From Magnetospirillum fulvum MGU-K5 (lineage in GTDB: Bacteria > Pseudomonadota > Alphaproteobacteria > Rhodospirillales > Magnetospirillaceae): 64,000 nucleotides of DNA. The position numbers and the translations under genes were made by a program. Positions 9,217-17,867 of the stretch are shown in pieces. Position 1 is the stretch's first letter. Each line of letters begins with the position of its first letter. The stretch lies in the NCBI RefSeq assembly GCF_000442515.1, contig NZ_AQPH01000004.1, forward strand, positions 30,673-94,672, given 5' to 3'. The notes below the pieces were generated by a model. The model had not been told where the DNA came from, did not search any database, and saw only the letters and a list, made by a program, of their open reading frames with translations.

Positions 9217-10205
9217 AACGCGAGCAGACCTCGGGTCAGGTCGTGCTGCACCGTCAGATAGCGGATGGTGCCCGACAGCGAGCGCATCACCAGAGAATGG
9301 CTGATCGCCCGGTTGCCGGGAAGCAGACGCGCCCCTTTGAGGACGTGGCCATCGGTGATCCCGGTGGCGGCGAACATCACCTCGCCCTTGACCATGTCGT
9401 CGATGTCCCACTTACGGCGGGGATCGGCGATCCCGGCGCGGCGGGCCTGGGCATGGTCGGCTTCCGAGCGCATCAGCAGGCGGCATTGCATCTGCCCGCC
9501 CAGGCATTTCAGCCCGGCGGCGGCGAGAACGCCCTGGGCCGCACCGCCCGAGCCCATATAGACGTCGATCCCGGTGTCAGGCAGGCCGGTCGCCAGCGCG
9601 CCCGAGACGTCGCCATCGTCGAACAGCATCACCCGCGCCCCGGCGACCAGGACCCGGTCGATCAGATCGACATGGCGGGGGCGGTCGAGAATGCTGACGG
9701 TGAGATCGGCGATCTCGACCTTCCGGGCGGCGGCGATCCGGGCCAAATTTTCTTCGGGCGTCGAATCGAGATCGATCACGCCGGGCGGCAGACCGGGGCC
9801 GACCGCCAGCTTTTCCATATAGGTGTGCTGCGGTACCTTGAGGAACGAGCCCTCTTCGGTCATCGCCACCACCGACAGCGCGTTGCTGGCGCCCCGGGCG
9901 CAGATCGAGCGGCCTTCCAGCGCGGTCAGCACGATGTCGATCTTCGGTCCCTTGCCAGTGCCGACCTTTTCGCCGGTATGCAGCGGCTGGGCGTCGTCCT
10001 CGCCCTCGCCATTGACGATGACGCCGGTCATCGACACGCCGTTGAGGGCACGACGCATCGCGCTACAGGCGGCCTCGTCGGCGGCTTTCTCGTCACCGCG
10101 CCCGGTCCTGCGGGCGGCGGCAAGGGCGCTGGCTTCGGTGACGCGGACCACCTCAAGAGCGAGGTTGCGGTCCAACACCGGGGTAAATTGGGTGTGGACG
10201 GACAT
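9213..10205 (-). CDS. glpX: Class II fructose-1,6-bisphosphatase GlpX
   Basis: Hydrolyses fructose 1,6-bisphosphate to fructose 6-phosphate in gluconeogenesis and, in autotrophs, possibly the Calvin cycle. The 330 residues carry the GlpX metal-binding landmarks DEAACSAMR, VNGEGEDD, the EGRSICARG segment and LFDDGDVSGAL, followed by MGSGGAAQGVLAAA. It lies between hom and recJ, a common alphaproteobacterial order, and overlaps recJ by four bases. Confidence 0.95.
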   Translation of the reverse strand: MSVHTQFTPVLDRNLALEVVRVTEASALAAARRTGRGDEKAADEAACSAMRRALNGVSMTGVIVNGEGEDDAQPLHTGEKVGTGKGPKIDIVLTALEGRSICARGASNALSVVAMTEEGSFLKVPQHTYMEKLAVGPGLPPGVIDLDSTPEENLARIAAARKVEIADLTVSILDRPRHVDLIDRVLVAGARVMLFDDGDVSGALATGLPDTGIDVYMGSGGAAQGVLAAAGLKCLGGQMQCRLLMRSEADHAQARRAGIADPRRKWDIDDMVKGEVMFAATGITDGHVLKGARLLPGNRAISHSLVMRSLSGTIRYLTVQHDLTRGLLAL

Positions 10206-10253
10206 GTCGGTCGTGCTCTCCCGGATCGTCTCCGCTTCGTCGCGGATCGGCGG

Positions 10254-11546
10254 TTACAGTTTCTCGATGCGGATCAGGCGCGGCGGTTCGGCGACCGAGG
10301 ACAGGCCGTTGATCCGCGCCACGGCGCGCAACATCGCCGCTTCGTCGGTTTCGTGGACCGTCATCACCACCGGCACCGTCTGGTTGGGGGCGCGGCCACG
10401 CTGGATGATCTGTTCCATCGAGACCTTCTCGTCGCGCAAGGCGGCGGCGATGTCGGCGAACACGCCGGGCTCGTCCTTGACCATCAGGCGGATGTACCAG
10501 GCGCTGCGGCCGGTGCCGCGCGAGGCGGCCGGGCGCGGCTCCAGCCGGTCGACCGGAACGCCAAAGGTGGGGCCGACGCGGCCAGTGGCAAGGTCCATCA
10601 GATCGGCAACCACCGCCGAGGCGGTCGGGCGCGCTCCGGCACCGCGGCCTTCCAGCACGGTGCGGCCGACGAAATCGCCCTCGGTAACGATCGCGTTGAA
10701 CGGGCCTTCGACATGGGCCAGCGGGAAGCTGAGCGGCACCATCGCCGGATAGACCCGGCACTCGACCGCCTTTTCGCTGGTGATCGAGGCGACGCCCAGC
10801 AACTTGATCCGATAGCCCAGTTCCTGGGCATAGCGGATGTCGAGCGCGCTGACGTGGCGGATACCCTCGCAGGTCACCGCGTCGATCGAGACCGGCATCG
10901 CAAAGGCGAGGCTGGCCAGGATCGCCAGCTTGTGGGCGGTGTCGATCCCGTCGATGTCGAAGGTCGGATCGGCCTCGGCATAGCCCAGCGCCTGGGCTTC
11001 GGCCAGGACGTCGGCGAAATCGCGCCCGGTGTCCTGCATCGTCGACAAGATGAAATTGCAGGTGCCGTTGAGGATCCCCATCACCGTGGTGACGTGGTTG
11101 CCCGCCAGCCCTTCGCGCAGGGATTTGATGATCGGAATGCCGCCGCCGACCGAGGCTTCGAAGCCGATATTGGCCCCGGTCTGCTCGGCCAGACGGGCCA
11201 GTTCGACGCCGTGATGGGCGATCATCGCCTTGTTGGCGGTGACGACGCTCTTGCCGCGTTCCAACGCGGCGCGGACGACGTCAAGGGCAACGCCGCTGGC
11301 GCCGCCGATCAGTTCGACCAGCACGTCATACTCGGCCTCGCGGGCCAGCACGCGGGCGTCGGTATAGAACTGCACGCCGTCGAGCGCCAGACCGGCCGGG
11401 CGCTCCAGCGCCGAGGCGGCGACGATCTCCAGCCGCCGTCCGGCGCGTCCGGCCAGCAGATCGGCCTGCTCGGTCAACAGCTCAACGGTGCCGCCGCCGA
11501 CGGTGCCAAGGCCCGCGATCGCGATCTTCAGAGGAGAGGACGTCAT
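10254..11546 (-). CDS. hom: Homoserine dehydrogenase with ACT domain
   Basis: NAD(P)H-dependent reduction of aspartate semialdehyde to homoserine, the branch point to threonine and methionine. The Rossmann motif GLGTVGGGTVELL is at the N-terminus. The catalytic domain shows TANKAMIAHHG, GGGIPIIKSLREG, GILNGTCNFIL and EADPTFDIDGIDTAHKLAILASLAF. The last 80 or so residues form an ACT domain (WYIRLMVKDEPGVFADIAAAL), the usual site of threonine inhibition. 430 residues is the usual length. The gene overlaps the upstream aminotransferase as ATGA. Confidence 0.95.
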   Translation of the reverse strand: MTSSPLKIAIAGLGTVGGGTVELLTEQADLLAGRAGRRLEIVAASALERPAGLALDGVQFYTDARVLAREAEYDVLVELIGGASGVALDVVRAALERGKSVVTANKAMIAHHGVELARLAEQTGANIGFEASVGGGIPIIKSLREGLAGNHVTTVMGILNGTCNFILSTMQDTGRDFADVLAEAQALGYAEADPTFDIDGIDTAHKLAILASLAFAMPVSIDAVTCEGIRHVSALDIRYAQELGYRIKLLGVASITSEKAVECRVYPAMVPLSFPLAHVEGPFNAIVTEGDFVGRTVLEGRGAGARPTASAVVADLMDLATGRVGPTFGVPVDRLEPRPAASRGTGRSAWYIRLMVKDEPGVFADIAAALRDEKVSMEQIIQRGRAPNQTVPVVMTVHETDEAAMLRAVARINGLSSVAEPPRLIRIEKL

Positions 11547-12775
11547 CGGTCGGTTCCTGCGCGCTGTTTTTCCGAGGACTCGATCAGCGTGTCAGCGCTG
11601 GCGAGGAAAGTCTTGATGTTGCGCACCGCCTGACGGGTGCGGTGACGGTTTTCGACCAGCCCGATGCGGACGAAGCCGTCGCCATATTCGCCGAAGCCGA
11701 TGCCGGGCGCCACCGCGACCTGAGCGTGCTGCATCAGAAGCTTCGAGAATTCAAGCGAACCGAGATGGGCAAAGGCGGGCGGGATCGGGGCCCAGGCGAA
11801 CATCGTCGCCTGGGGGCTGGGGATATCCCACCCGGCGGCGGCCAGACCTTCGATCAGCACGTCACGGCGATCCTTGTACATCGCCCGGATTTCATCGACG
11901 CAATCTTGCGGCCCGTTCAGCGCAGCGCTGGCCGCGACCTGGATCGGGGTGAACGCGCCGTAATCGAGATAGGATTTGATCCGGGCCAGGGCGGCGACCA
12001 GCGTCTTGTTGCCGGCGGCAAAGCCGATGCGCCAGCCCGGCATGTTGTAGGTCTTGCTCATCGAGGTGAACTCGACGGCGATGTCCTTGGCGCCGGGAAT
12101 CTGAAGGATCGACGGCGGGGGTGGTACGTCGAAATAAATCTCGGAATAGGCCAGATCGGACAAAATCCAGATCTTGTGGAAACGACAGAACTCGACCACT
12201 TGGCCGTAAAAATCGAGATCGGCCAGCAAGGCGGTGGGGTTGCTGGGATAGTTCAGCACCAGCGCGATCGGCTTGGGCACCGAGTGGCGGACGGCGCGGT
12301 CGAGCGCCTTCAGGAACTCGGCATCGGGGGTCACCGGGACATAGCGGCACGAGCCGCCCGCGATGATGAAGCCGTAGGGGTGGATCGGATAGCTGGGGTT
12401 GGGCACCAGCACGATATCGCCGGGGCTGGTGATCGCGTTGGCGAGGTTAGCCAGCCCTTCCTTCGAGCCCAGGGTAACAATCGCCTCGGATTCGGGGTCG
12501 ATATCGACGTTGAAGCGGCGCTGATAATAGCCGGATAGCGCCTTTCGGAGGCCGGGAATGCCGCGCGACATCGAATAGCGGTGGGCGCGGGGATTGCGCG
12601 CCGCCTCGATCAGCTTGTCAACGATGTGCGGCGGCGTCGGCTGGTCGGGATTGCCCATCCCGAAATCGATGATGTCGTCACCGGCGGCCCTAGCTCGGGC
12701 CTTCATCGCGTTGACCTCCGCGAACACATAGGGCGGAAGACGTTTAATACGATGGAAATCCTGCTCGATGCTCAT
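11543..12775 (-). CDS. alaC: Class I/II aminotransferase, AlaC / LL-diaminopimelate aminotransferase-like
   Basis: PLP-dependent aminotransferase of 410 residues. The PLP lysine is in FTSMSKTYNMPGWRIGF; also visible are DFGMGNPDQPTP, the NYPSNPT segment and the Arg of the C-terminal FVRIGLVEN. The sequence best fits AlaC (glutamate-pyruvate aminotransferase); relatives are often labelled LL-diaminopimelate aminotransferase. In many alphaproteobacteria it precedes hom, as here. The ATG at 12775 (MSIEQDFHRIKRLPPYVF) matches the family N-terminus; the upstream frame is Arg/Pro-rich. True substrate uncertain. Confidence 0.85.
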   Translation of the reverse strand: MSIEQDFHRIKRLPPYVFAEVNAMKARARAAGDDIIDFGMGNPDQPTPPHIVDKLIEAARNPRAHRYSMSRGIPGLRKALSGYYQRRFNVDIDPESEAIVTLGSKEGLANLANAITSPGDIVLVPNPSYPIHPYGFIIAGGSCRYVPVTPDAEFLKALDRAVRHSVPKPIALVLNYPSNPTALLADLDFYGQVVEFCRFHKIWILSDLAYSEIYFDVPPPPSILQIPGAKDIAVEFTSMSKTYNMPGWRIGFAAGNKTLVAALARIKSYLDYGAFTPIQVAASAALNGPQDCVDEIRAMYKDRRDVLIEGLAAAGWDIPSPQATMFAWAPIPPAFAHLGSLEFSKLLMQHAQVAVAPGIGFGEYGDGFVRIGLVENRHRTRQAVRNIKTFLASADTLIESSEKQRAGTDR

Positions 12776-13014
12776 GGCCGAACCTGCGGGTGACGGACGG
12801 GACGGGGCGCGTGTGGCCTCGGGAAAGGGGTCATGTTTAGCGCGGCGCGGTCGAAGAATCGACTGCTTTCTGGCCGTCCCATCCGTCAATCGTATGACAT
12901 CATTGCCGCAATTCGGCTTTCGCCCCGCCCTGGTTGGCGCGGTAACGGGCTTGCTCGACCCTGCCGTTCGGCCTAGGCTCTGAGGATGGTTCGGACCGGA
13001 GCGGGAGAACGGGG

Positions 13015-14550
13015 ATGTTCGAAGCGGCGGAACTGGGACGCAAGATTTCGCGGGAAGAGTTTGACGCCCTGGCGCCCTCGCTCCGCACCGAATTGCTCGA
13101 TTTGCAGCAGCAACTGCGCGAGGCGGATTTTCCCGTCATCATCGTTTTTGCCGGGGTCGATGGCGCGGGCAAGAACGAAAGCGTCAACCTGATCAACGAA
13201 TGGCTCGACCCGCGCTGGATCGTGACCCGGGCCTATGGCAAGCCCTCGGACGAAGAGGCCGAGCGCCCCGCCTTCTGGCGCTTCTGGCGCGATCTGCCGC
13301 CCAAGGGCAAGATCGGGCTGTTCCTGTCCTCGTGGTACCACGATCCGCTGATCGCCCGGGTCCACGGCCATGCGTCGGCGGTCGAGTTCGACGAATCGCT
13401 GCGGCCGATCATCCGGTTCGAAAAGACGCTGGCCGACGAAGGCGCGCTGATCCTCAAATTCTGGATGCATCTGTCGCGCCCGGCTCAGAAAAAGCGGCTG
13501 AAGAGCCTGGAAAAAGAGCCGCTGACGGCGTGGCAGGTCACCGAGACCGACTGGAAGCATTACGAGCTTTACGACAAGTTCGTTGCCGCCGCCGAGCGGA
13601 TGATCATGCAGACCAGCAAGGGCCATGCCTCGTGGCGGATCGTCGAAGGGGCGGATTCCCGCTATCGCTCGGCGGTCGTGCTGCAAACGATCAAGGAGGC
13701 GATCACCGCCCATCTCGCCGCCCGCGCGGCGGCTCGCAAGGTCGCCGCCGAGATGAAGCAGGCGACCCGCGGCACGGATGAGGAGGCGACGGTTCCAGTG
13801 GCATTGCCGCCGCAGCCGACGATCCTGTCCTCGCTCGACATGACCCAGGCGATCGACAGCACCGCCTATGCCCATCTGTTCCAGGAGCAGCGGGCGCGGC
13901 TGGCCCATCTTTACCGCGCCGCGATCGAGGCGAGACTTTCCACCGTGCTGGTGTTCGAGGGCTGGGACGCGGCGGGCAAGGGCGGCACCATCCGCCGCCT
14001 GACCAATGCGCTGAACGCCCGCGATTATCAGGTGATCCCGATCGCCGCCCCCACCGAGGAAGAGCGCGCCCAGCATTATCTGTGGCGGTTCTGGCGTCAC
14101 ATCGCCCGCGCCGGACGGGTGACGGTGTTCGACCGCTCCTGGTATGGCCGGGTTCTGGTCGAGCGGGTCGAAGGGTTTTGTTCAGAAGAGGCGTGGCGGC
14201 GGGCCTATAACGAGATCAACGATTTCGAAGAGCAATTGACCTGCCACGGCATCGTGTTGTGCAAATTCTGGCTGCACATCACTTCGGAGGAGCAGTTGGC
14301 CCGCTTCACGGCGCGGGGCGAGATCGATTACAAGAAGTGGAAGCTGACCGACGAGGATTGGCGCAATCGCGGCAAATGGTCCGAGTACGAGCAGGCGGTC
14401 AACGATATGGTCGAACGCAGCTCGACCAGCGCCGCGCCCTGGACCCTGGTCGAGGCCAATTCGAAATCCTTTGCCCGGGTCAAGGTGATGCAGACCGTCG
14501 CCGACGCCCTGGAAAAAGCGCTGGATCGGCTGGAGAAGCACAAGAAATAA
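13015..14550 (+). CDS. pap: Two-domain PPK2-family polyphosphate:AMP phosphotransferase
   Basis: Two PPK2 domains in tandem, each with its own Walker A loop: [10 protein letters not shown] (about residue 47) and GWDAAGKGG (about residue 318). Each has a lid region with [15 protein letters not shown] or [13 protein letters not shown] followed by SWY(H/G). The duplicated architecture is typical of polyphosphate:AMP phosphotransferase, which uses polyphosphate to make ADP from AMP; NDP kinase activity is possible. 511 residues is normal for the fused form. A GGGAG ribosome-binding site precedes the ATG. Confidence 0.88.
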   Translation: MFEAAELGRKISREEFDALAPSLRTELLDLQQQLREADFPVIIVFAGVDGAGKNESVNLINEWLDPRWIVTRAYGKPSDEEAERPAFWRFWRDLPPKGKIGLFLSSWYHDPLIARVHGHASAVEFDESLRPIIRFEKTLADEGALILKFWMHLSRPAQKKRLKSLEKEPLTAWQVTETDWKHYELYDKFVAAAERMIMQTSKGHASWRIVEGADSRYRSAVVLQTIKEAITAHLAARAAARKVAAEMKQATRGTDEEATVPVALPPQPTILSSLDMTQAIDSTAYAHLFQEQRARLAHLYRAAIEARLSTVLVFEGWDAAGKGGTIRRLTNALNARDYQVIPIAAPTEEERAQHYLWRFWRHIARAGRVTVFDRSWYGRVLVERVEGFCSEEAWRRAYNEINDFEEQLTCHGIVLCKFWLHITSEEQLARFTARGEIDYKKWKLTDEDWRNRGKWSEYEQAVNDMVERSSTSAAPWTLVEANSKSFARVKVMQTVADALEKALDRLEKHKK

Positions 14551-14628
14551 TCCCGGCCCGGCCGCCTTGGTCGGGGCCGGTCCTTCCGTCGCCCGCACCG
14601 GCGCGGTATATAGGGGCGATGAGCGCGA

Positions 14629-14644
14629 TCGGTCGGCCGACCGA
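14629..14644. repeat. Perfect 16-base palindrome upstream of lepA
   Basis: TCGGTCGGCCGACCGA reads the same on both strands. It lies about 85 bases before lepA, shortly after a TATATA stretch, in the gap between pap and lepA. It may be an operator or the base of an RNA hairpin. Confidence 0.4.
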
Positions 14645-14728
14645 CGTGGCCGATGCCCTTTGCGTCCCCCCTTCCAAAAATGTCCGGCGGGCTTTATGGT
14701 CCGGCAGCTTCAGGATAAACCGATCGCC

Positions 14729-16531
14729 ATGACCAAACTGACCCACATCCGCAATTTTTCCATCGTCGCTCATATCGACCACGGAAAATCCACCCTGGCC
14801 GACCGGCTGATCCAGTCTTGCGGCGCCGTCGAGGCGCGCGACATGAAGGAACAGATTCTCGATTCGATGGATATCGAACGCGAACGCGGCATCACCATCA
14901 AGGCCCAGACGGTGCGCCTGATGTACCGCGCCCAGGATGGTGAAACCTATCAGTTGAACCTGATGGACACGCCCGGCCACGTCGATTTCGCCTATGAGGT
15001 GTCGCGCTCGCTGGCGGCGTGCGAAGGCTCGCTGCTGGTGGTCGATGCCAGTCAGGGGGTCGAGGCCCAGACGCTGGCCAACGTCTATCATGCGCTGGAC
15101 GCCGGGCACGAAGTGGTGCCGGTGCTGAACAAGATCGACCTGCCCGCCGCCGAGCCGGAGCGGATCAAGCAGCAGATCGAGGACGTGATCGGGCTGGACA
15201 CCACCGACGCGGTGATGATCTCGGCCAAGACCGGGCTGGGCATCGGCGACGTGCTCGAAGCGCTGGTCAAGCGCCTGCCCGCACCGGAAGGCGAGATCGA
15301 CGAGCCGTTGCAGGCTCTGCTGGTCGATTCCTGGTACGATTCCTATCTGGGCGTCATCATTCTGGTCCGCATCAAGAATGGTGTCCTGAAGAAGGGCCAG
15401 AAGATCCGGATGATGGCGACCGGGGCGGCCTATCAGATCGATACGGTCGGCTATTTCACCCCCAAGATGATTCAGTGTGCCGAGCTGAAGCCGGGCGAGA
15501 TGGGCTTCTTCACCGCCGGGATCAAGGCGGTAGCGGAGACCAAGGTCGGCGATACCGTCACCGACGACAAGCGCCCGGCTTCCGAACCGCTGCCCGGCTT
15601 CAAGCCCAGCGTGCCGGTGGTGTGGTGCGGATTGTTCCCGATCGACGCTGCCGATTACGAAGATCTGCGCGATTCGCTGGCCAAGCTGCGTCTGAACGAC
15701 GCCAGCTTTCAATACGAACCCGAAACGTCGGCGGCGCTGGGCTTTGGCTTCCGTTGCGGCTTCCTTGGCCTGCTCCATCTCGAAATCATCCAGGAGCGGC
15801 TGGAACGCGAGTTTAACCTCGATCTGATCACGACCGCGCCGTCGGTGGTGTACCGCGTCCACCTGACCAACGGCGAATTGCACGAATTGCACAATCCCGC
15901 CGATATGCCCGACCAGGGCCGGATCGAGCGGATGGACGAGCCGTGGATCAAGGCGACGATCATGGTCCCCGACGAATATCTCGGGCCGGTGCTGACGCTG
16001 TGCACCGAACGGCGCGGCCAGCAGCTTGACCTCACCTATGCCGGGGCGCGGGCGATGGCGGTCTATCGTCTGCCGCTGAACGAAGTGGTGTTCGATTTCT
16101 ATGACCGGCTGAAATCGATTTCGCGCGGTTATGCCAGTTTCGATTACGAAATCGATTCCTATACCGAAAGCGATCTGGTCAAGGTGTCGATCCTGGTCAA
16201 TGCCGAGCCGGTCGATGCGCTGTCCTTCATCGTCCACCGCGCCAATGCCGAAGCGCGCGGGCGCGGCATCTGCCAGCGGTTGAAGGAGCTGATTCCGCGC
16301 CAGATGTTCCAGATTGCGATCCAGGCGGCGATCGGCGGCCGCATCGTCGCCCGCGAATCGATCAGCGCGCTGCGCAAGGACGTTACCGCTAAATGCTACG
16401 GCGGCGACGCCACCCGTAAGCGCAAGCTGCTCGAGAAGCAGAAAGAGGGCAAGAAGCGGATGCGTCAGTTCGGCAAGGTCGAAATTCCGCAAAGCGCCTT
16501 CCTCGCCGCGCTCAAAATGGGTGACGATTAG
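14729..16531 (+). CDS. lepA: Elongation factor 4 (LepA)
   Basis: Ribosome-associated translational GTPase. The G motifs are clear: G1 [10 protein letters not shown]3 DTPGHVDF, G4 NKID. The GTPase domain is followed by domain II, the EF-G-like domains III and V, and the LepA-specific C-terminal domain with [17 protein letters not shown]. The ATG at 14729 gives 600 residues, the family's exact usual length; an in-frame upstream extension adds 54 unlike residues and was rejected. Confidence 0.97.
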   Translation: MTKLTHIRNFSIVAHIDHGKSTLADRLIQSCGAVEARDMKEQILDSMDIERERGITIKAQTVRLMYRAQDGETYQLNLMDTPGHVDFAYEVSRSLAACEGSLLVVDASQGVEAQTLANVYHALDAGHEVVPVLNKIDLPAAEPERIKQQIEDVIGLDTTDAVMISAKTGLGIGDVLEALVKRLPAPEGEIDEPLQALLVDSWYDSYLGVIILVRIKNGVLKKGQKIRMMATGAAYQIDTVGYFTPKMIQCAELKPGEMGFFTAGIKAVAETKVGDTVTDDKRPASEPLPGFKPSVPVVWCGLFPIDAADYEDLRDSLAKLRLNDASFQYEPETSAALGFGFRCGFLGLLHLEIIQERLEREFNLDLITTAPSVVYRVHLTNGELHELHNPADMPDQGRIERMDEPWIKATIMVPDEYLGPVLTLCTERRGQQLDLTYAGARAMAVYRLPLNEVVFDFYDRLKSISRGYASFDYEIDSYTESDLVKVSILVNAEPVDALSFIVHRANAEARGRGICQRLKELIPRQMFQIAIQAAIGGRIVARESISALRKDVTAKCYGGDATRKRKLLEKQKEGKKRMRQFGKVEIPQSAFLAALKMGDD

Positions 16532-16660
16532 ACCGGTTCCGACGGGGCCGTTCCTCCCCTTGCGACCGGGTGGGAGGGCGGCTTCGCCAACTTTCCGTTG
16601 GGGGGCGGAGGGGGAATAGGGTAAAACAACAGTCCGTTCCTTTCCTGTTCTTCTGGAGCC

Positions 16661-17863
16661 ATGGTGAAACCGCTGCTGCTTGACGACCGACTGGGTACGC
16701 TTCCGGATTATCCGTTTGCGCGGCTGACCGCCTTGCTGGGCGCGCCGTCGGGACCGGGGGCAACAGTGATGTCGATCGGCGAGCCGCAGCACGCGCCCCC
16801 GCCGCTGGCTGCCGAGACGCTCGCCCGCCATGCCGGGCTGTGGAACAAATATCCGCCCGCGACCGGCACCGAGGCGTTCCGCCACGCCGTCGCCGGGTGG
16901 CTGGGCCGCCGCTATGATCTGCCCGCCGGTCTGGTCGATCCCGACCGGGCGATTTTGCCGGTGGCCGGCACCCGCGAGGCGCTGTTTCTGATCGCCCAGG
17001 CGGTCTGTGGTCGCCGCGACGATGGCACGCCGCCGGTGGTGTTGCTGCCCAACCCGTTCTATCAGGTTTATGCCGGAGCGGCGGCGATGGCCGGAGCCGA
17101 GCCGGTGTTCGTGCCCAGCGCCGACGGTCCGACCGGACTGCCCGATTATTCGACCCTGCCGCCCGCTTTGCTGGAGCGGACCGCGCTGGCCTATCTGTGC
17201 AGCCCGGCCAATCCCCAGGGCAAGGTCGCCGATACCGCCCTGCTGGAACGGACGATCCAGGCGGCGCGGCGCTATGGCTTTGTCCTGGCCGCCGACGAAT
17301 GCTATTCCGAGATTTGGGATCAGGCCCCGCCGCCCGGCGCGCTGTCCGTCTGCGCGACGCTGGGCGAGGGGCTGTCCCATGTCGTCGTGTTCAATTCGCT
17401 GTCGAAACGCTCCAGCCTGCCCGGTCTGCGTTCGGGCTTCGTTGCCGGGGACGAGCGGGTGATCGCCGCGTTCGCGCGCCTGCGCTCCTATGGTGGGGCG
17501 GCGACGCCGTTGCCGGTGCTGGCCGCCGCGACCGCTTTGTGGAACGACGAAGACCACGTTGTCGTCAACCGCGACCTCTACCGCGCCAAGACCGATATCG
17601 CCGAACGGCTGCTGGGCGGCCGTTTCGGCTTCGTCCGTCCCGAAGGCGGCTTCTTCCTCTGGCTCGATGTCGGCGATGGCGAAGCGGCGGCGAAGATTCT
17701 GTGGCGCGAGGCGGCGATCCGGGTGTTGCCCGGTGCCTATCTTGCCGGGACCGGGGCCGACGGGTCCAATCCGGGACAGCGTTATATCCGGGTGGCGCTG
17801 GTCCACGATCTTCAGACCACCGAGACGGCACTGTCCCGTCTCGGCGCGTTGCTCGACGGCTAA
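16661..17863 (+). CDS. dapC: Succinyldiaminopimelate aminotransferase DapC
   Basis: PLP enzyme converting N-succinyl-2-amino-6-ketopimelate to N-succinyl-LL-diaminopimelate in the lysine and peptidoglycan pathway. Family signatures of proteobacterial DapC are visible: [15 protein letters not shown] [33 protein letters not shown], the PLP lysine in [15 protein letters not shown], and VLPGAYLAG near the C-terminus. dapD and dapE lie 9 kb downstream on the same strand. The GGAG ribosome-binding site is very close to the ATG at 16661, so the next codon, GTG at 16664, may be the real start. Confidence 0.85.
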   Translation: MVKPLLLDDRLGTLPDYPFARLTALLGAPSGPGATVMSIGEPQHAPPPLAAETLARHAGLWNKYPPATGTEAFRHAVAGWLGRRYDLPAGLVDPDRAILPVAGTREALFLIAQAVCGRRDDGTPPVVLLPNPFYQVYAGAAAMAGAEPVFVPSADGPTGLPDYSTLPPALLERTALAYLCSPANPQGKVADTALLERTIQAARRYGFVLAADECYSEIWDQAPPPGALSVCATLGEGLSHVVVFNSLSKRSSLPGLRSGFVAGDERVIAAFARLRSYGGAATPLPVLAAATALWNDEDHVVVNRDLYRAKTDIAERLLGGRFGFVRPEGGFFLWLDVGDGEAAAKILWREAAIRVLPGAYLAGTGADGSNPGQRYIRVALVHDLQTTETALSRLGALLDG

Positions 17864-17867
17864 CGCG

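Noticed and set aside
9243..11633. A 796-codon open frame antisense to glpX and hom
   Set aside because: Shadow frame; both opposite-strand genes are complete and recognisable.
16532..16660. Imperfect GC-rich inverted sequences between lepA and dapC considered as a terminator
   Set aside because: Pairing is patchy and no T-run follows; too weak to call.
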